DNA of 45,831 bases from Chloroflexota bacterium (GTDB taxonomy: Bacteria > Chloroflexota > Dehalococcoidia > Lucifugimonadales > UBA3495): the NCBI GenBank assembly GCA_009840175.1, contig VXOI01000157.1, positions 1 to 45,831 of the forward strand, read 5' to 3'. The notes below the pieces were generated by a model, which was given only the letters and a program-made list of their open reading frames with translations, had not been told where the DNA came from and did not search any database. This document shows, piece after piece, positions 23,571 to 31,325 of this stretch. Each line of letters begins with the position of its first letter. Position 1 is the first letter of the stretch. A program made the translations under genes and the position numbers.

Positions 23571-25214
23571 CTATGGAGTGTGAATGTCCGTATGCGGGTA
23601 GAAGGCGTGCCAGCCGAACCAGTAGGCATCCCGGGACGGCAATCGCTCCAGCCTCAGCGATGAGTCCCCGGCGTTCTCCAGGGCGTCTTCAAGCACGCGC
23701 CACAGACGGCCCTGATCGTCTTTGACTGCGCCATCGCGGGCGGATTGGAATTGCAGGCCGTCGCGGTCGTAGGCGCGAACTCCTCCGTCGGCGATGGTGA
23801 TGATGACCGCGTCCTGTTCGCCAACGGTGTCATTGAAAACCGGCGTTTGAGCCAAATCGGAGCGGAGGTAGGCGCGAGCCTCACCGTCGAATGTCAGTCC
23901 AAAGACTTGGGCTTTGATGTCCAGCCTGTCGTCAATTCCCGCAACTGGAAACATGGTTCCCGGGTCGGCTCGGTATGAGTAGTAGATGGACCTGGTGTGC
24001 TCTTCCGGCCTGTAAAAGTCGGCAGGGTAGACGCCGGTGTCGTTGCTGATGACGGTGGTGTCGGGGTGTTCGGCCAGCCACTCCACCCATGTGGTCAGCA
24101 CGCTGGGCAGCACTCTGAGGCGGATGCCGCTGCCGGCCAGCGGGCCGACCACCGGCTCGCCCCGGAACTGATGCCACAGGGTTTCCGTAGCCCGGTCGTA
24201 CATCAGCTTGTTGCTGCGATACAGCATTCCTGAAGTGCCGAACTCTGTAGTTTCGCCGTTGACCTCGGTGGAATACACGATTCCAGAACCGCACAGGGTT
24301 CAATACGCCAAGGCGAACTGGACCCCTCCAACAATGTCGTTGGCCATTTCGTGGGCGTTGAGGACGCGCAGGGGATAGGCCCTGTGTTCCCCGTTAATGG
24401 ACACGCCGAATACTCTATCGCCGGGTTGCAGATAAGTAGCTTCCTCGGGGGATAGATGAGGCGGAAAACGCAGGTCAGGTATTCCATCGCGCCGCACTCC
24501 TCCCCATACGATCTCCTCCAGGCGGATGGTGGCGGGTACGCCGTCATACATGAACTCGCCCATAGCGGGGTCTATGAAGCTGAACAGTTGTCCCTTCCAG
24601 CCGTCATATCCTTCCGGCGGAGTGACCTCCGGGTGCTGCGCCAGCCATTTCTGCCACCAGTCCCAGCTGCCTTGTCCGTCCGGTACGATGGTGAATTCTT
24701 CCTCGGGTATTTTGTCCCGGATGCGCACCATGAAGGATGCCAGAGTCAGCAGCGCTTCTTCATTCTGCTGGAATCGCATAAATTCCAGCAACACAGGGAT
24801 AAAGGCGTCGTTGCGGGAATAGGCCATCTTGCGCCCTACTTGGGCCACCGACTGGTCCAGAGCGGCATACATCAACGCGGTAGGGTCGTCCGGCAGAAAG
24901 TCCAGATCATTGGCGTTAAGCGGCGATGGAGGAGCGGGGTAGACGGGCGTTTCCGCTGGCGCAGACTGAGTTTCCTCCGTAGATGGAGTAGCAGTAGTCG
25001 TGGAGGTTGGGCTATCTGATGGCTGCACTACCGCATCCGTCGGCTGGGTAGTTGTTCCCGGTGGCGCGGGCGTGGCCGTAGGCGGCGGCACGATGACCAC
25101 GGGCAATGTTGGCGCTGGCTCCGAAGAGCAGCCTATGACCGCTACCAGCGCCGCAATGAGCATCCAACATCCCATCCCCCTCAGGAGGCGGGCTGGAGTG
25201 GAAGTGAGGTGCAT
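23571..25214 (-). CDS. DUF3179 lipoprotein, probable selenoprotein (UxxC)
   Basis: Reading through one in-frame TGA (24302-24300) gives 547 residues. The start overlaps the stop of the upstream acyl-CoA dehydrogenase (TGATG). A lipoprotein signal is present: [15 protein letters not shown], then a hydrophobic stretch and lipobox AVIGC with Cys29. A Pro/Thr-rich linker runs to about residue 95, followed by a helical N-terminal region. The DUF3179 core starts near 260 (AYPLRVLNAHEMANDIVGG). At residue 305 the conserved Cys of Y-C-x-L-C-G-S is TGA, giving AY-U-TLCGSGIVYSTEV. The downstream half is intact in the same frame (GTSGMLYRSNKLMYDRATET, then WLAEHPDTTVISNDTGVYP). A bulged hairpin suited to SECIS follows. 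A plain stop would remove the second half of the domain; a frameshift is excluded because both halves share the frame. Confidence 0.82.
24268..24293 (-). promoter_or_regulatory. Candidate bacterial SECIS hairpin in the DUF3179 gene
   Basis: In the mRNA the UGA is followed by CGGU-UCU-GGAAU-CGUGU-AUUCC-ACCG. The inner stem GGAAU/AUUCC has 5 bp and loop CGUGU. The outer stem CGGU/ACCG has 4 bp, and UCU is bulged on the 5' side. The loop begins at nucleotide 21 after the UGA, the same distance as in the DsbA-like gene. A bulged U in the upper 5' stem and a G at the start of the loop are features of the E. coli fdhF SECIS. Confidence 0.6.
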
Positions 25215-26392
25215 CACGCTGTTTCCCGGAACAGCTCGCGGCCTATGAGCATACGGCGGATTTCACTAGTCCCGGCGCCAATTTCGTAGAGCTTGGCGTC
25301 GCGGAGCAGGCGGCCAACCGGGAACTCGTTGATGTACCCGTTGCCGCCAAGGGCCTGGATGGCCTGAAGGGCCATCTGGGTTGCCCGCTCGGCAGAGAAC
25401 AGCAGGCATCCGGCGGCGTCCTTGCGGGAAATCAAACCCCGGTCAGCAGCGCGGGCCACAGCATAGGTGTACGACTGGCAAGCCGACAGCGAAGTGTACA
25501 TATCGGCCAGCTTGGCCTGGATGAGCTGGAACTCGCCGATGGGCTGGCCGAACTGCTCCCGCTGGTGTACATAAGGCACGACCGCATCGAGGCAGGACTG
25601 CATGATTCCCAGCGGCCCGCCGGTCAGCACCAGCCTCTCGAAATCCAGGCCACTCATCAGTACGGCGACGCCCCGGCCTTCTTCGCCAAGCACGTTCTCT
25701 TCGGGCACATCGCAGTCCTCGAATACCAACTCGCTGGTGGAGGACCCCCGCATTCCCAGTTTGTCCAGCTTGGGAGACGGATGGAACCCTGGAAAGCCGC
25801 GCTCCACCAGGAAAGCGGTTATACCCCGCGCCCCGGCCTCCGGACTGGTCTTGGCGTAGATTACTAGGGTATCGGCCTCCGGGCCGTTGGTAATCCACAT
25901 CTTGCTGCCGTTCAGGATATAGCGGTCGCCGCGTTTTTCTGCTCGCAGCCGCATACTCACCACGTCGGAACCGGCGTCCGGCTCGCTCATCGCCAGGGCA
26001 CCGACGTGTTCGCCGCTGATGAGCTGCGGCAGGTAGCGCCGCTTCTGTTCCTCGCTGCCGTTGCGGAAAATCTGGTTGACGCACAGGTTGGAATGCGCCC
26101 CGTAGCTCAGGCCGACGCTGGCCGAACCGCGTGAAACTTCCTCCATGACGACAGTGTGTGCTAGGTAGCCCAGGTCCGCGCCGCCGTATTCCTCGGACAC
26201 GGTGACGCCCAGCAATCCCAGGTCGCCTAAGCGAGGCCACAGGTCGCGGGGGAACTCGTTGGTCTGGTCAATCTCGTCGGCGCGAGGAGCGATTTCGGCG
26301 AAAGTAAACTGGCGCACTGTCTCCCGGACGATGTCCACCGTCTCGCCCAAATCGTGGTTCAGCGTGGCCCAGGGTTGACGCCGAGAGGTCAT
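25214..26392 (-). CDS. Isovaleryl-CoA dehydrogenase-like acyl-CoA dehydrogenase
   Basis: This 392-residue FAD enzyme carries acyl-CoA dehydrogenase signatures ([12 protein letters not shown] near 133 and a C-terminal [20 protein letters not shown]). Features of the isovaleryl-CoA group are [17 protein letters not shown] near 96, Glu252 in [14 protein letters not shown] (the position of the catalytic Glu of isovaleryl-CoA dehydrogenase) and [18 protein letters not shown]. The expected reaction is isovaleryl-CoA to 3-methylcrotonyl-CoA in leucine breakdown, or dehydrogenation of another branched acyl-CoA. It lies next to a CoA ligase and an acyl-CoA mutase locus, so a branched-acid pathway is plausible. 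Translation is coupled to the DUF3179 gene. Confidence 0.9.
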   Translation of the reverse strand: MTSRRQPWATLNHDLGETVDIVRETVRQFTFAEIAPRADEIDQTNEFPRDLWPRLGDLGLLGVTVSEEYGGADLGYLAHTVVMEEVSRGSASVGLSYGAHSNLCVNQIFRNGSEEQKRRYLPQLISGEHVGALAMSEPDAGSDVVSMRLRAEKRGDRYILNGSKMWITNGPEADTLVIYAKTSPEAGARGITAFLVERGFPGFHPSPKLDKLGMRGSSTSELVFEDCDVPEENVLGEEGRGVAVLMSGLDFERLVLTGGPLGIMQSCLDAVVPYVHQREQFGQPIGEFQLIQAKLADMYTSLSACQSYTYAVARAADRGLISRKDAAGCLLFSAERATQMALQAIQALGGNGYINEFPVGRLLRDAKLYEIGAGTSEIRRMLIGRELFRETA

Positions 26393-26456
26393 GGCGGTTC
26401 CCTCTCCCCCGGCAGTTTCCGCTATTCCGCTTCTGCGGGAATGGCGGTAGGGGCTG

Positions 26457-27866
26457 TCAGATGGTGCGCCGGTCTATTATACGGCGGGCCTTGAACTGTG
26501 TACGCTCGAACTCGCCTGCCGGTTTCAATTCCACAGCGACGGCTACGCCGAGGGCGCGGCGCAATGAGGCGGCAATGTCCTCGCGCAGCGGCTCCAGCGA
26601 GGCGGGGTCGAACTCCCGCTCCGCGAAGGTCTCCGCCAGTACCTCCGTCTGTACCGTCAATCGGTCCAGTTCTCCGCGTTCCCGTTCCAACAGCAGGCGG
26701 AACTCGCCGCCGAAGACATCCATGCTGCGCAGAATGTCCTCAATGCGGGAGGGAAACACGTTCTGGCCGCGCACGATAATCATATCGTCGGCCCGTCCGT
26801 AAATGCCTCTGGTCAACGTGGGATAAGTGCGCCCACAGGGGCAGTCAATCATGTCCCACTGCGCGATGTCGCCGGACCAGTAGCGAATCATTGGCTGCGA
26901 AGTGCGCTCGGTGTGGGAGTATACCGGGACGCCCTCGGCTCCAAGCGGAAGATTTTGCCTTGTTTCGGGGTCCACCAGTTCGGTATAGACGATGTCCTGC
27001 CAGAGGTGCATACCGCCGGTCAGGTGGCGGCAGCCGGAATTGCTCATCCACGGGGTCATTTCCGCCATGCTGCCCTGGTCGACGACGTAGCATCCGAAGG
27101 TGTCCTCAATCAGCTTGCGGGTGGACGGAACACTGGCCCCCGGCTCGCCGGAGAAGAACATGAACCTGAATGCGAAATCGTTGAGCGGGTCGAGGCCCAT
27201 CTGCCGAGCGGTTTCGGCGAGATAGAGAGCATAGGATGGCGTACCGTACAGGGCCGAGGGCTTGACCATGGCAGCCCACTCGGCGGCCCGCTCCGTCTGG
27301 CCCGGCGCGCCGCCGCCGAAAGGGAAGCAGGTTGCGCCCAACCGCTCTGCGCCAACCAGCGCGCCCCAACTGCCCACGTACAGGCTGAACACGGCGGCCA
27401 CCATCACCAGATCGTCGGGTCGCAGTCCGGCGCCCCACAGGATGCGGGCGTGGGCCTCTGCGATGCGCTCCCAGTCGTCGCGCCCTATGCCGAACACCGT
27501 AGGTCGGCCGGTGGTTCCCGACGTTCCATGTACGCGAAAGACATCGGTGGGCGGGACACAGAGGAAGCGTCCATAAGGCGGGTGTTCTTCCTGTTCTCGC
27601 CGGATTTCCTCTTTGGTGAGGATGGGCAGTTGGGTGAAATCTTCCAGGCTGCCGAGGTTCGCCGGGTCCACCGGCGCGTCGGCGTAGAACTCGCGGTAAA
27701 AGCCGGAGTTGTGGTAGACGTAGCGAACCTGCTCCCGCAGCTTGCCCAGAATGGCTGCGTCTCGCTGCTCCGGGGGCATGGTTTCCACGATGGACGACCA
27801 GTATTCCTGACCGGCAGGCGGAACATAGTCGGATGGATAGCGGGGAGGCCAATTTATTGCAGTCAT
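26457..27866 (-). CDS. AMP-forming acyl/aryl-CoA ligase, phenylacetate-CoA ligase (PaaK) type
   Basis: The product is 469 residues from ATG 27866; an upstream GTG at 27899 overlaps the previous gene's stop. The phosphate loop [16 protein letters not shown] lies near residue 113. [35 protein letters not shown] and [20 protein letters not shown] near 360 follow the PaaK order. The last holds the hinge and the start of the C-terminal domain. Substrates are aromatic or short branched acids. In known 2-hydroxyisobutyrate pathways a dedicated acyl-CoA ligase gene accompanies the mutase genes; this gene sits directly after the small mutase subunit and may do the same job. That link is inference. Confidence 0.88.
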   Translation of the reverse strand: MTAINWPPRYPSDYVPPAGQEYWSSIVETMPPEQRDAAILGKLREQVRYVYHNSGFYREFYADAPVDPANLGSLEDFTQLPILTKEEIRREQEEHPPYGRFLCVPPTDVFRVHGTSGTTGRPTVFGIGRDDWERIAEAHARILWGAGLRPDDLVMVAAVFSLYVGSWGALVGAERLGATCFPFGGGAPGQTERAAEWAAMVKPSALYGTPSYALYLAETARQMGLDPLNDFAFRFMFFSGEPGASVPSTRKLIEDTFGCYVVDQGSMAEMTPWMSNSGCRHLTGGMHLWQDIVYTELVDPETRQNLPLGAEGVPVYSHTERTSQPMIRYWSGDIAQWDMIDCPCGRTYPTLTRGIYGRADDMIIVRGQNVFPSRIEDILRSMDVFGGEFRLLLERERGELDRLTVQTEVLAETFAEREFDPASLEPLREDIAASLRRALGVAVAVELKPAGEFERTQFKARRIIDRRTI

Positions 27867-27895
27867 AAGGTTGATTCTGCGCCCTCTAAGCTCAT

Positions 27896-28324
27896 TCACC
27901 CTGAGCTTGTCGAAGGGCGGATGTTGGCGAAGATGAAGTCAATCATATCCGAGGTGAAACTGCCGACGGGGAAGACGCCATGAATCCCCATTTCCTGCAA
28001 GGGCGCCACGTCATCCTCCGGTATGGTGCCGCCCACCAGCAGCAATACCTCGCCAGTCAGGCCCCGCTGCTCCAGCGCGGCGGTCAAGCGAGGCATCAGA
28101 CGCATGTGAGCGCCGGACAGGATGCTGATGCCCAGCACGTCAGCATCTTCCTGCAACGCAGTCTGGGCAATCTGGTCGGCGGTTACGCGCATACCCATGT
28201 ACACGACTTCCATGCCGGCGTCGCGCATGGCTCTGGCAATGACCTTGACGCCCCGGTCGTGGCCCACCAGCCCCATCTAGGCGACGAGGACGTTGGGGGG
28301 TGGGTGTTGATCAGGATTAGTCAA
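27896..28324 (-). pseudogene. hcmB: B12-binding small subunit of an acyl-CoA mutase, with amber codon and altered motif
   Basis: From TTG 28324 the frame reads MTNPDQHPPPNVLVA, then TAG (28279-28277), then MGLVGHDRGVKVIARAMRDA and a full B12-binding domain (DVLGISILSGAH, VGGTIPEDD, GIHGVFPVG). In mutase small subunits the residue at the TAG is a conserved Lys (VLxAKxGLDGHDRG). The Asp of the cobalamin motif DxHxxG is Val here (LVGHDRG). In methylmalonyl-CoA mutase that Lys and Asp form the hydrogen-bond chain to the cobalt-binding His. An ATG right after the TAG could start a shorter protein lacking the first strand. The C-terminus, RPSTSSG, is encoded by a dispersed repeat. The gene looks damaged but recent, and a sequence error cannot be excluded for the TAG. 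Confidence 0.7.
27899..27917 (-). repeat. CCCTTCGACAAGCTCAGGG repeat forming the 3' end of the B12 subunit gene
   Basis: A 19-bp copy of the repeat also found inside the NHL gene at 22304-22320. It supplies the last codons (PSTSSG) of the B12-binding gene and lies at its stop codon. Confidence 0.75.
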
Positions 28325-28366
28325 TGTTGCAGGGCCCTTTGCAAGTCAAGCGATCCAAGGCGCGAA

Positions 28367-28720
28367 TCAGATTTTACGAAACTCCCAATCGCCGTTCTCA
28401 GTCACCACCAACGCTCTGCCGTGAGCCCTGGCTATGGCGTGATGGCTGGACGACAATGCGGTCGGGAAGTGGGCGAAAATTACGGTCGCGTTCTGCCCTC
28501 CGGAATCGCTGACGCATTCCTCGGCTAACCGCAAGGATTCATCAACGAAAGAAGGCGATACCCCATGAGTGCCATAAAAATCCAGACACAAAGGTTTCCC
28601 ATCAAGATGTGGCAGTTGAGCAAGTTTCATCTTTATTCGTCTGGCGGATTGACGGGAAGTCAAAACTGGTTTGCCCAAAACATCGAAAATTTTGATTTTT
28701 CTCATTTTCCGCCTGCTCAA
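28367..28720 (-). CDS. STAS-like (DUF4325-type) protein
   Basis: The product is 117 residues. The central PLCLDFYGTHGVSPSFVDE near residues 43-61 followed by SLRLAEECV is the signature of the STAS-like DUF4325 domain. A C-terminal strand pair (RALVVTENGDWEFRKI) closes it. The start overlaps the stop of the ATPase gene by 4 bp (28717-28720), so the two are translated together. By analogy with anti-sigma antagonists the pair may form a phosphorylation-dependent switch. Its GC content is lower than that of the mutase genes on both sides. Confidence 0.8.
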   Translation of the reverse strand: MSRRKMRKIKIFDVLGKPVLTSRQSARRIKMKLAQLPHLDGKPLCLDFYGTHGVSPSFVDESLRLAEECVSDSGGQNATVIFAHFPTALSSSHHAIARAHGRALVVTENGDWEFRKI

Positions 28721-29571
28721 GCTGGAATCGAAATGTATACCATTGTACCGGGAAACAATCTAGTGCTGGTAATCCGAGTGGTGAGTTTTTCTCCTTTGCT
28801 GATAATGCCAGTGCCAGAATGGATGATGAGCTCTCTGCCGGGGATACGCATCTTTTCTACAGTTTCATAGAGGCCGATGCCGCGATAAGAATCTAATGTT
28901 CCACTAACCAATTCCTCTGTGGCCCGTTCCATCGCTGACCACTCGTAGTGGCCGTACTCTTCGTGTAGTGGATTGCGCAAAAGGGAAGTTTGTATGCCGA
29001 TGCCGCCGTCTGCGACTCCGCAGACAAGCCGATTTTCCTCTTCCAATGTGTCTAGCAAAACCAATCCATAGGCTTCTATCTTGGACATGGAATGTTCCGC
29101 AGCATTATTGGCCATCTCTGAAAAGGTTTCGTAAATGACATGGAATATGGTGGCAGACCTTTGCCTGGATTCAATCAAGGAATAGTGGATTCGGTTGGTT
29201 AAATCTTCAGCTTCGGTTGTGCTGCCAAACTTAGTTATAGGCAACAATGGAGTTGTTGTAAGCTCAATGTTGGGAGCTTGCTGAACGGATACTCCCTCTT
29301 CTTGCAAGACGCGAAATAATCCCAGATCCATCAAGCGCGAGGCAACTTCAACGTTATTGGGCGCGATGAGCACGCAGCGGCATCCACGTCTTTTCGCCAA
29401 CAAAAGATAGACCACGCACCAAAGAGCAGCGGGTGGGCGAACTGCGTCGCAGTCTCTCAGGTTGACGACAACCTCAGCCTCGTTGAATGATCCAGAGCGA
29501 GGATCATACCTGCTGAATCTGGCTGGGATGCTGCGGGCATCTCTAAAATTCGGGGGCGGGATGATTTCCAT
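28717..29571 (-). CDS. GHKL-type ATPase with N-terminal STAS-like region
   Basis: The product is 284 residues. The N-terminal 95 residues look like an alpha/beta STAS-like unit (VVVNLRDCDAVRPPAALWCV, then CVLIAPNNVEVASRLMDLGL). The C-terminal half is a histidine-kinase/anti-sigma ATPase fold: N box ETFSEMANNAAEHS near 150, G1 box GVADGGIGI near 187, and G2 box SYRGIGLYETVEKM near 230. No phospho-acceptor or sensor domain is attached, so it is an SpoIIAB/RsbW-like kinase or ATP-driven switch rather than a full histidine kinase. Its partner is the STAS-like protein overlapping its stop. It is AT-richer than the flanking mutase genes, which suggests insertion from elsewhere. Confidence 0.85.
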   Translation of the reverse strand: MEIIPPPNFRDARSIPARFSRYDPRSGSFNEAEVVVNLRDCDAVRPPAALWCVVYLLLAKRRGCRCVLIAPNNVEVASRLMDLGLFRVLQEEGVSVQQAPNIELTTTPLLPITKFGSTTEAEDLTNRIHYSLIESRQRSATIFHVIYETFSEMANNAAEHSMSKIEAYGLVLLDTLEEENRLVCGVADGGIGIQTSLLRNPLHEEYGHYEWSAMERATEELVSGTLDSYRGIGLYETVEKMRIPGRELIIHSGTGIISKGEKLTTRITSTRLFPGTMVYISIPA

Positions 29572-29659
29572 GTTTATCGCTTTTTGCCGTAAGAATGGCT
29601 ATAGTGGCTGCGCCTTTATTGGCAGGACCGGTACGAGTCGCTGTTAGATTGGGACAGTT

Positions 29660-31279
29660 CTAAAACACTCCCGGATCCACGTACTCGCCGTAGACGTCGC
29701 GGAGGGTGTCCAGCACCTCCCCTTCGGTTGCCAGTGCGCCCACGGCCTCCAGCGTGGCAGGCATCAGGTTGGCGTCGTCCCTTGCGGCCTGCTTCAGTGC
29801 GGACAGGGCGTTGCGGACATCGGCGGGACTTCGGTTGCTGCGGGCCTCGGCGAGGCGGCCTTTCTGCCCTTCCTCTTCTTCCGGGTCGAACTGGAACAGT
29901 TCCAGCTTCTGCTGCGTTTCCGATTGGTACTGGTTCAGGCCGACGATGACCTGCCGACCCGACTCTATGCGTTGCTGGTACTCGTAGGCCGAGCGGGCGA
30001 TTTCGCGCTCTATGTAGCCGCTGCCTATGGCTTGCAGGATACCGTCGCGCATGGAGCCGTTGCCCATTTCATTAATGCGGTTGATGTACTCCAGGGCTGC
30101 GTTTTCGATGTCGTTGGTCAGAGTTTCCACGAACAGCGAGCCGCCCAGCGGGTCGGCGGTGGCTGCCGCGCCGGATTCGTGGGCGATAATCAACTGCGTC
30201 GCCAGCGACATCCGCATGGCGTCCTCCGATGGAATGTCATACGCCTCGTCGTAGCCGCTGACGTGCAGGGACTGGGTTCCGCCAAGAACTGCGGCTAACG
30301 CTTGCAGCGTCCCTCGCGCGATGTTGTTCTGGGCGTCCTGGCGCATCAGCGTCGAGCCGAGGGTCTGGGTGTGGAAGCGCATCCGCATGGACTCCAGACG
30401 GGTGGCGCCGTAACGCTCCCTCATGATGCGGGCCCACATCCGGCGGGCGGCGCGGAACTTGGCGATTTCCTCGAAGATGTCGTTGTGGACGCCGAAGAAG
30501 AAGGACAGGCGCGGCGCGAAGCTGTCCACGGGAATCCCGCGAGCCAGCGTTGATTCAACGTAGGCCATGCCCTGCGCGATGGTGAAGGCAAGCTCCTGAA
30601 CCGCGTCCGATCCGCTCTCCCGGGTGTGGTAGCCGGAGATGGAAATGGTGTACCAGTTAGGCACGTGTTCCGTACAGAACTCCACAATATCGGTGGTCAG
30701 CTTGAGCGATGGCTGCGGTCCCAAGGCAAATGTCTTCTGACCGTGAAACTCTTTCAGGGAGTCGTTCTGGACCGTGCCGCGCAGGGCCGCCCAGTCTACG
30801 CGGCGTTCCTTCGCCACGGCCAGGAACATACTGAGCAGCACAATGGACGGGTGGTTGATGGTCAATGACACGCTGACCTGATCCAGCGGGATTTCGTGGA
30901 ACAGGTCGTCCATATCGCCTACGGTATCTATGGCGACGCCCAGCCGTCCCACTTCGCCCTCGGCCAGCTCGTGGTCGGAGTCGTATCCGGTGAGCGTGGG
31001 GTGGTCGAAGTCGGTGCTGATACCGGTCTGCCCGTGCTCCAATAGGAACCGGTATCGCTCGTTGGTGGCCTGTGCCGTGCCGAAGCCGGCAATCTGACGC
31101 CGGGTCCATAGCCGTCCGCGGTACATATCCGGGTAGGGGCCTCGGGTGAAGGGAAATTCGCCGGGGCGCCCTAAGTCGCGGTCAAAGTCTATGGATGTGG
31201 CCGTTTCCAACTCATAGACCGGCTTGACTTCCAGGCCGGAGAGCGTCCTGTATTCCGGGTCGTGGGCGTCTGTGCTCAT
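29660..31279 (-). CDS. hcmA: Acyl-CoA mutase large subunit, 2-hydroxyisobutyryl-CoA mutase-like
   Basis: This 539-residue protein has the substrate-binding TIM barrel of the B12 acyl-CoA mutases, without the B12 domain. It has GPYPDMYRGRLWTRRQIAGF (48-66), then GTVQNDSLKEFHGQKTF and ISISGYHTRESGSDAVQELA with His218. Specificity residues can be read off. Methylmalonyl-CoA mutase Tyr89 and isobutyryl-CoA mutase Phe80 correspond to Ile63 here. A second position is Asp90 (STDFDHPT). Ile plus Asp, 27 residues apart, is the Ile90/Asp117 pair of the Aquincola HcmA. The methylmalonyl Arg207 position is Gln181. The expected reaction is 2-hydroxyisobutyryl-CoA to 3-hydroxybutyryl-CoA. Its B12 partner is the damaged gene at 27896. 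Confidence 0.85.
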   Translation of the reverse strand: MSTDAHDPEYRTLSGLEVKPVYELETATSIDFDRDLGRPGEFPFTRGPYPDMYRGRLWTRRQIAGFGTAQATNERYRFLLEHGQTGISTDFDHPTLTGYDSDHELAEGEVGRLGVAIDTVGDMDDLFHEIPLDQVSVSLTINHPSIVLLSMFLAVAKERRVDWAALRGTVQNDSLKEFHGQKTFALGPQPSLKLTTDIVEFCTEHVPNWYTISISGYHTRESGSDAVQELAFTIAQGMAYVESTLARGIPVDSFAPRLSFFFGVHNDIFEEIAKFRAARRMWARIMRERYGATRLESMRMRFHTQTLGSTLMRQDAQNNIARGTLQALAAVLGGTQSLHVSGYDEAYDIPSEDAMRMSLATQLIIAHESGAAATADPLGGSLFVETLTNDIENAALEYINRINEMGNGSMRDGILQAIGSGYIEREIARSAYEYQQRIESGRQVIVGLNQYQSETQQKLELFQFDPEEEEGQKGRLAEARSNRSPADVRNALSALKQAARDDANLMPATLEAVGALATEGEVLDTLRDVYGEYVDPGVF

Positions 31280-31325
31280 TTCCCTTCCCCTTTGTTGCTT
31301 GTGACGGGGATGCGACCTTGCGGGG

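Noticed and set aside
12399-24302. UGA read as Trp or Gly (alternative code) throughout
   Set aside because: Several genes in the window end with TGA at the expected family length, for example 18610 and 25214, and the two internal TGAs sit at Cys, not Trp or Gly, positions.
23571-25214. DUF3179 split by a frameshift into two genes or a pseudogene
   Set aside because: Both halves are in the same frame with only one TGA between them, at a conserved Cys column, and the rest is undamaged. Read-through as selenocysteine explains this better.
28277-28279. TAG in the B12 subunit as pyrrolysine
   Set aside because: It stands at a Lys column, but nothing in the window or the inferred lineage suggests a pyl system, and the adjacent Asp-to-Val change favours decay or error.
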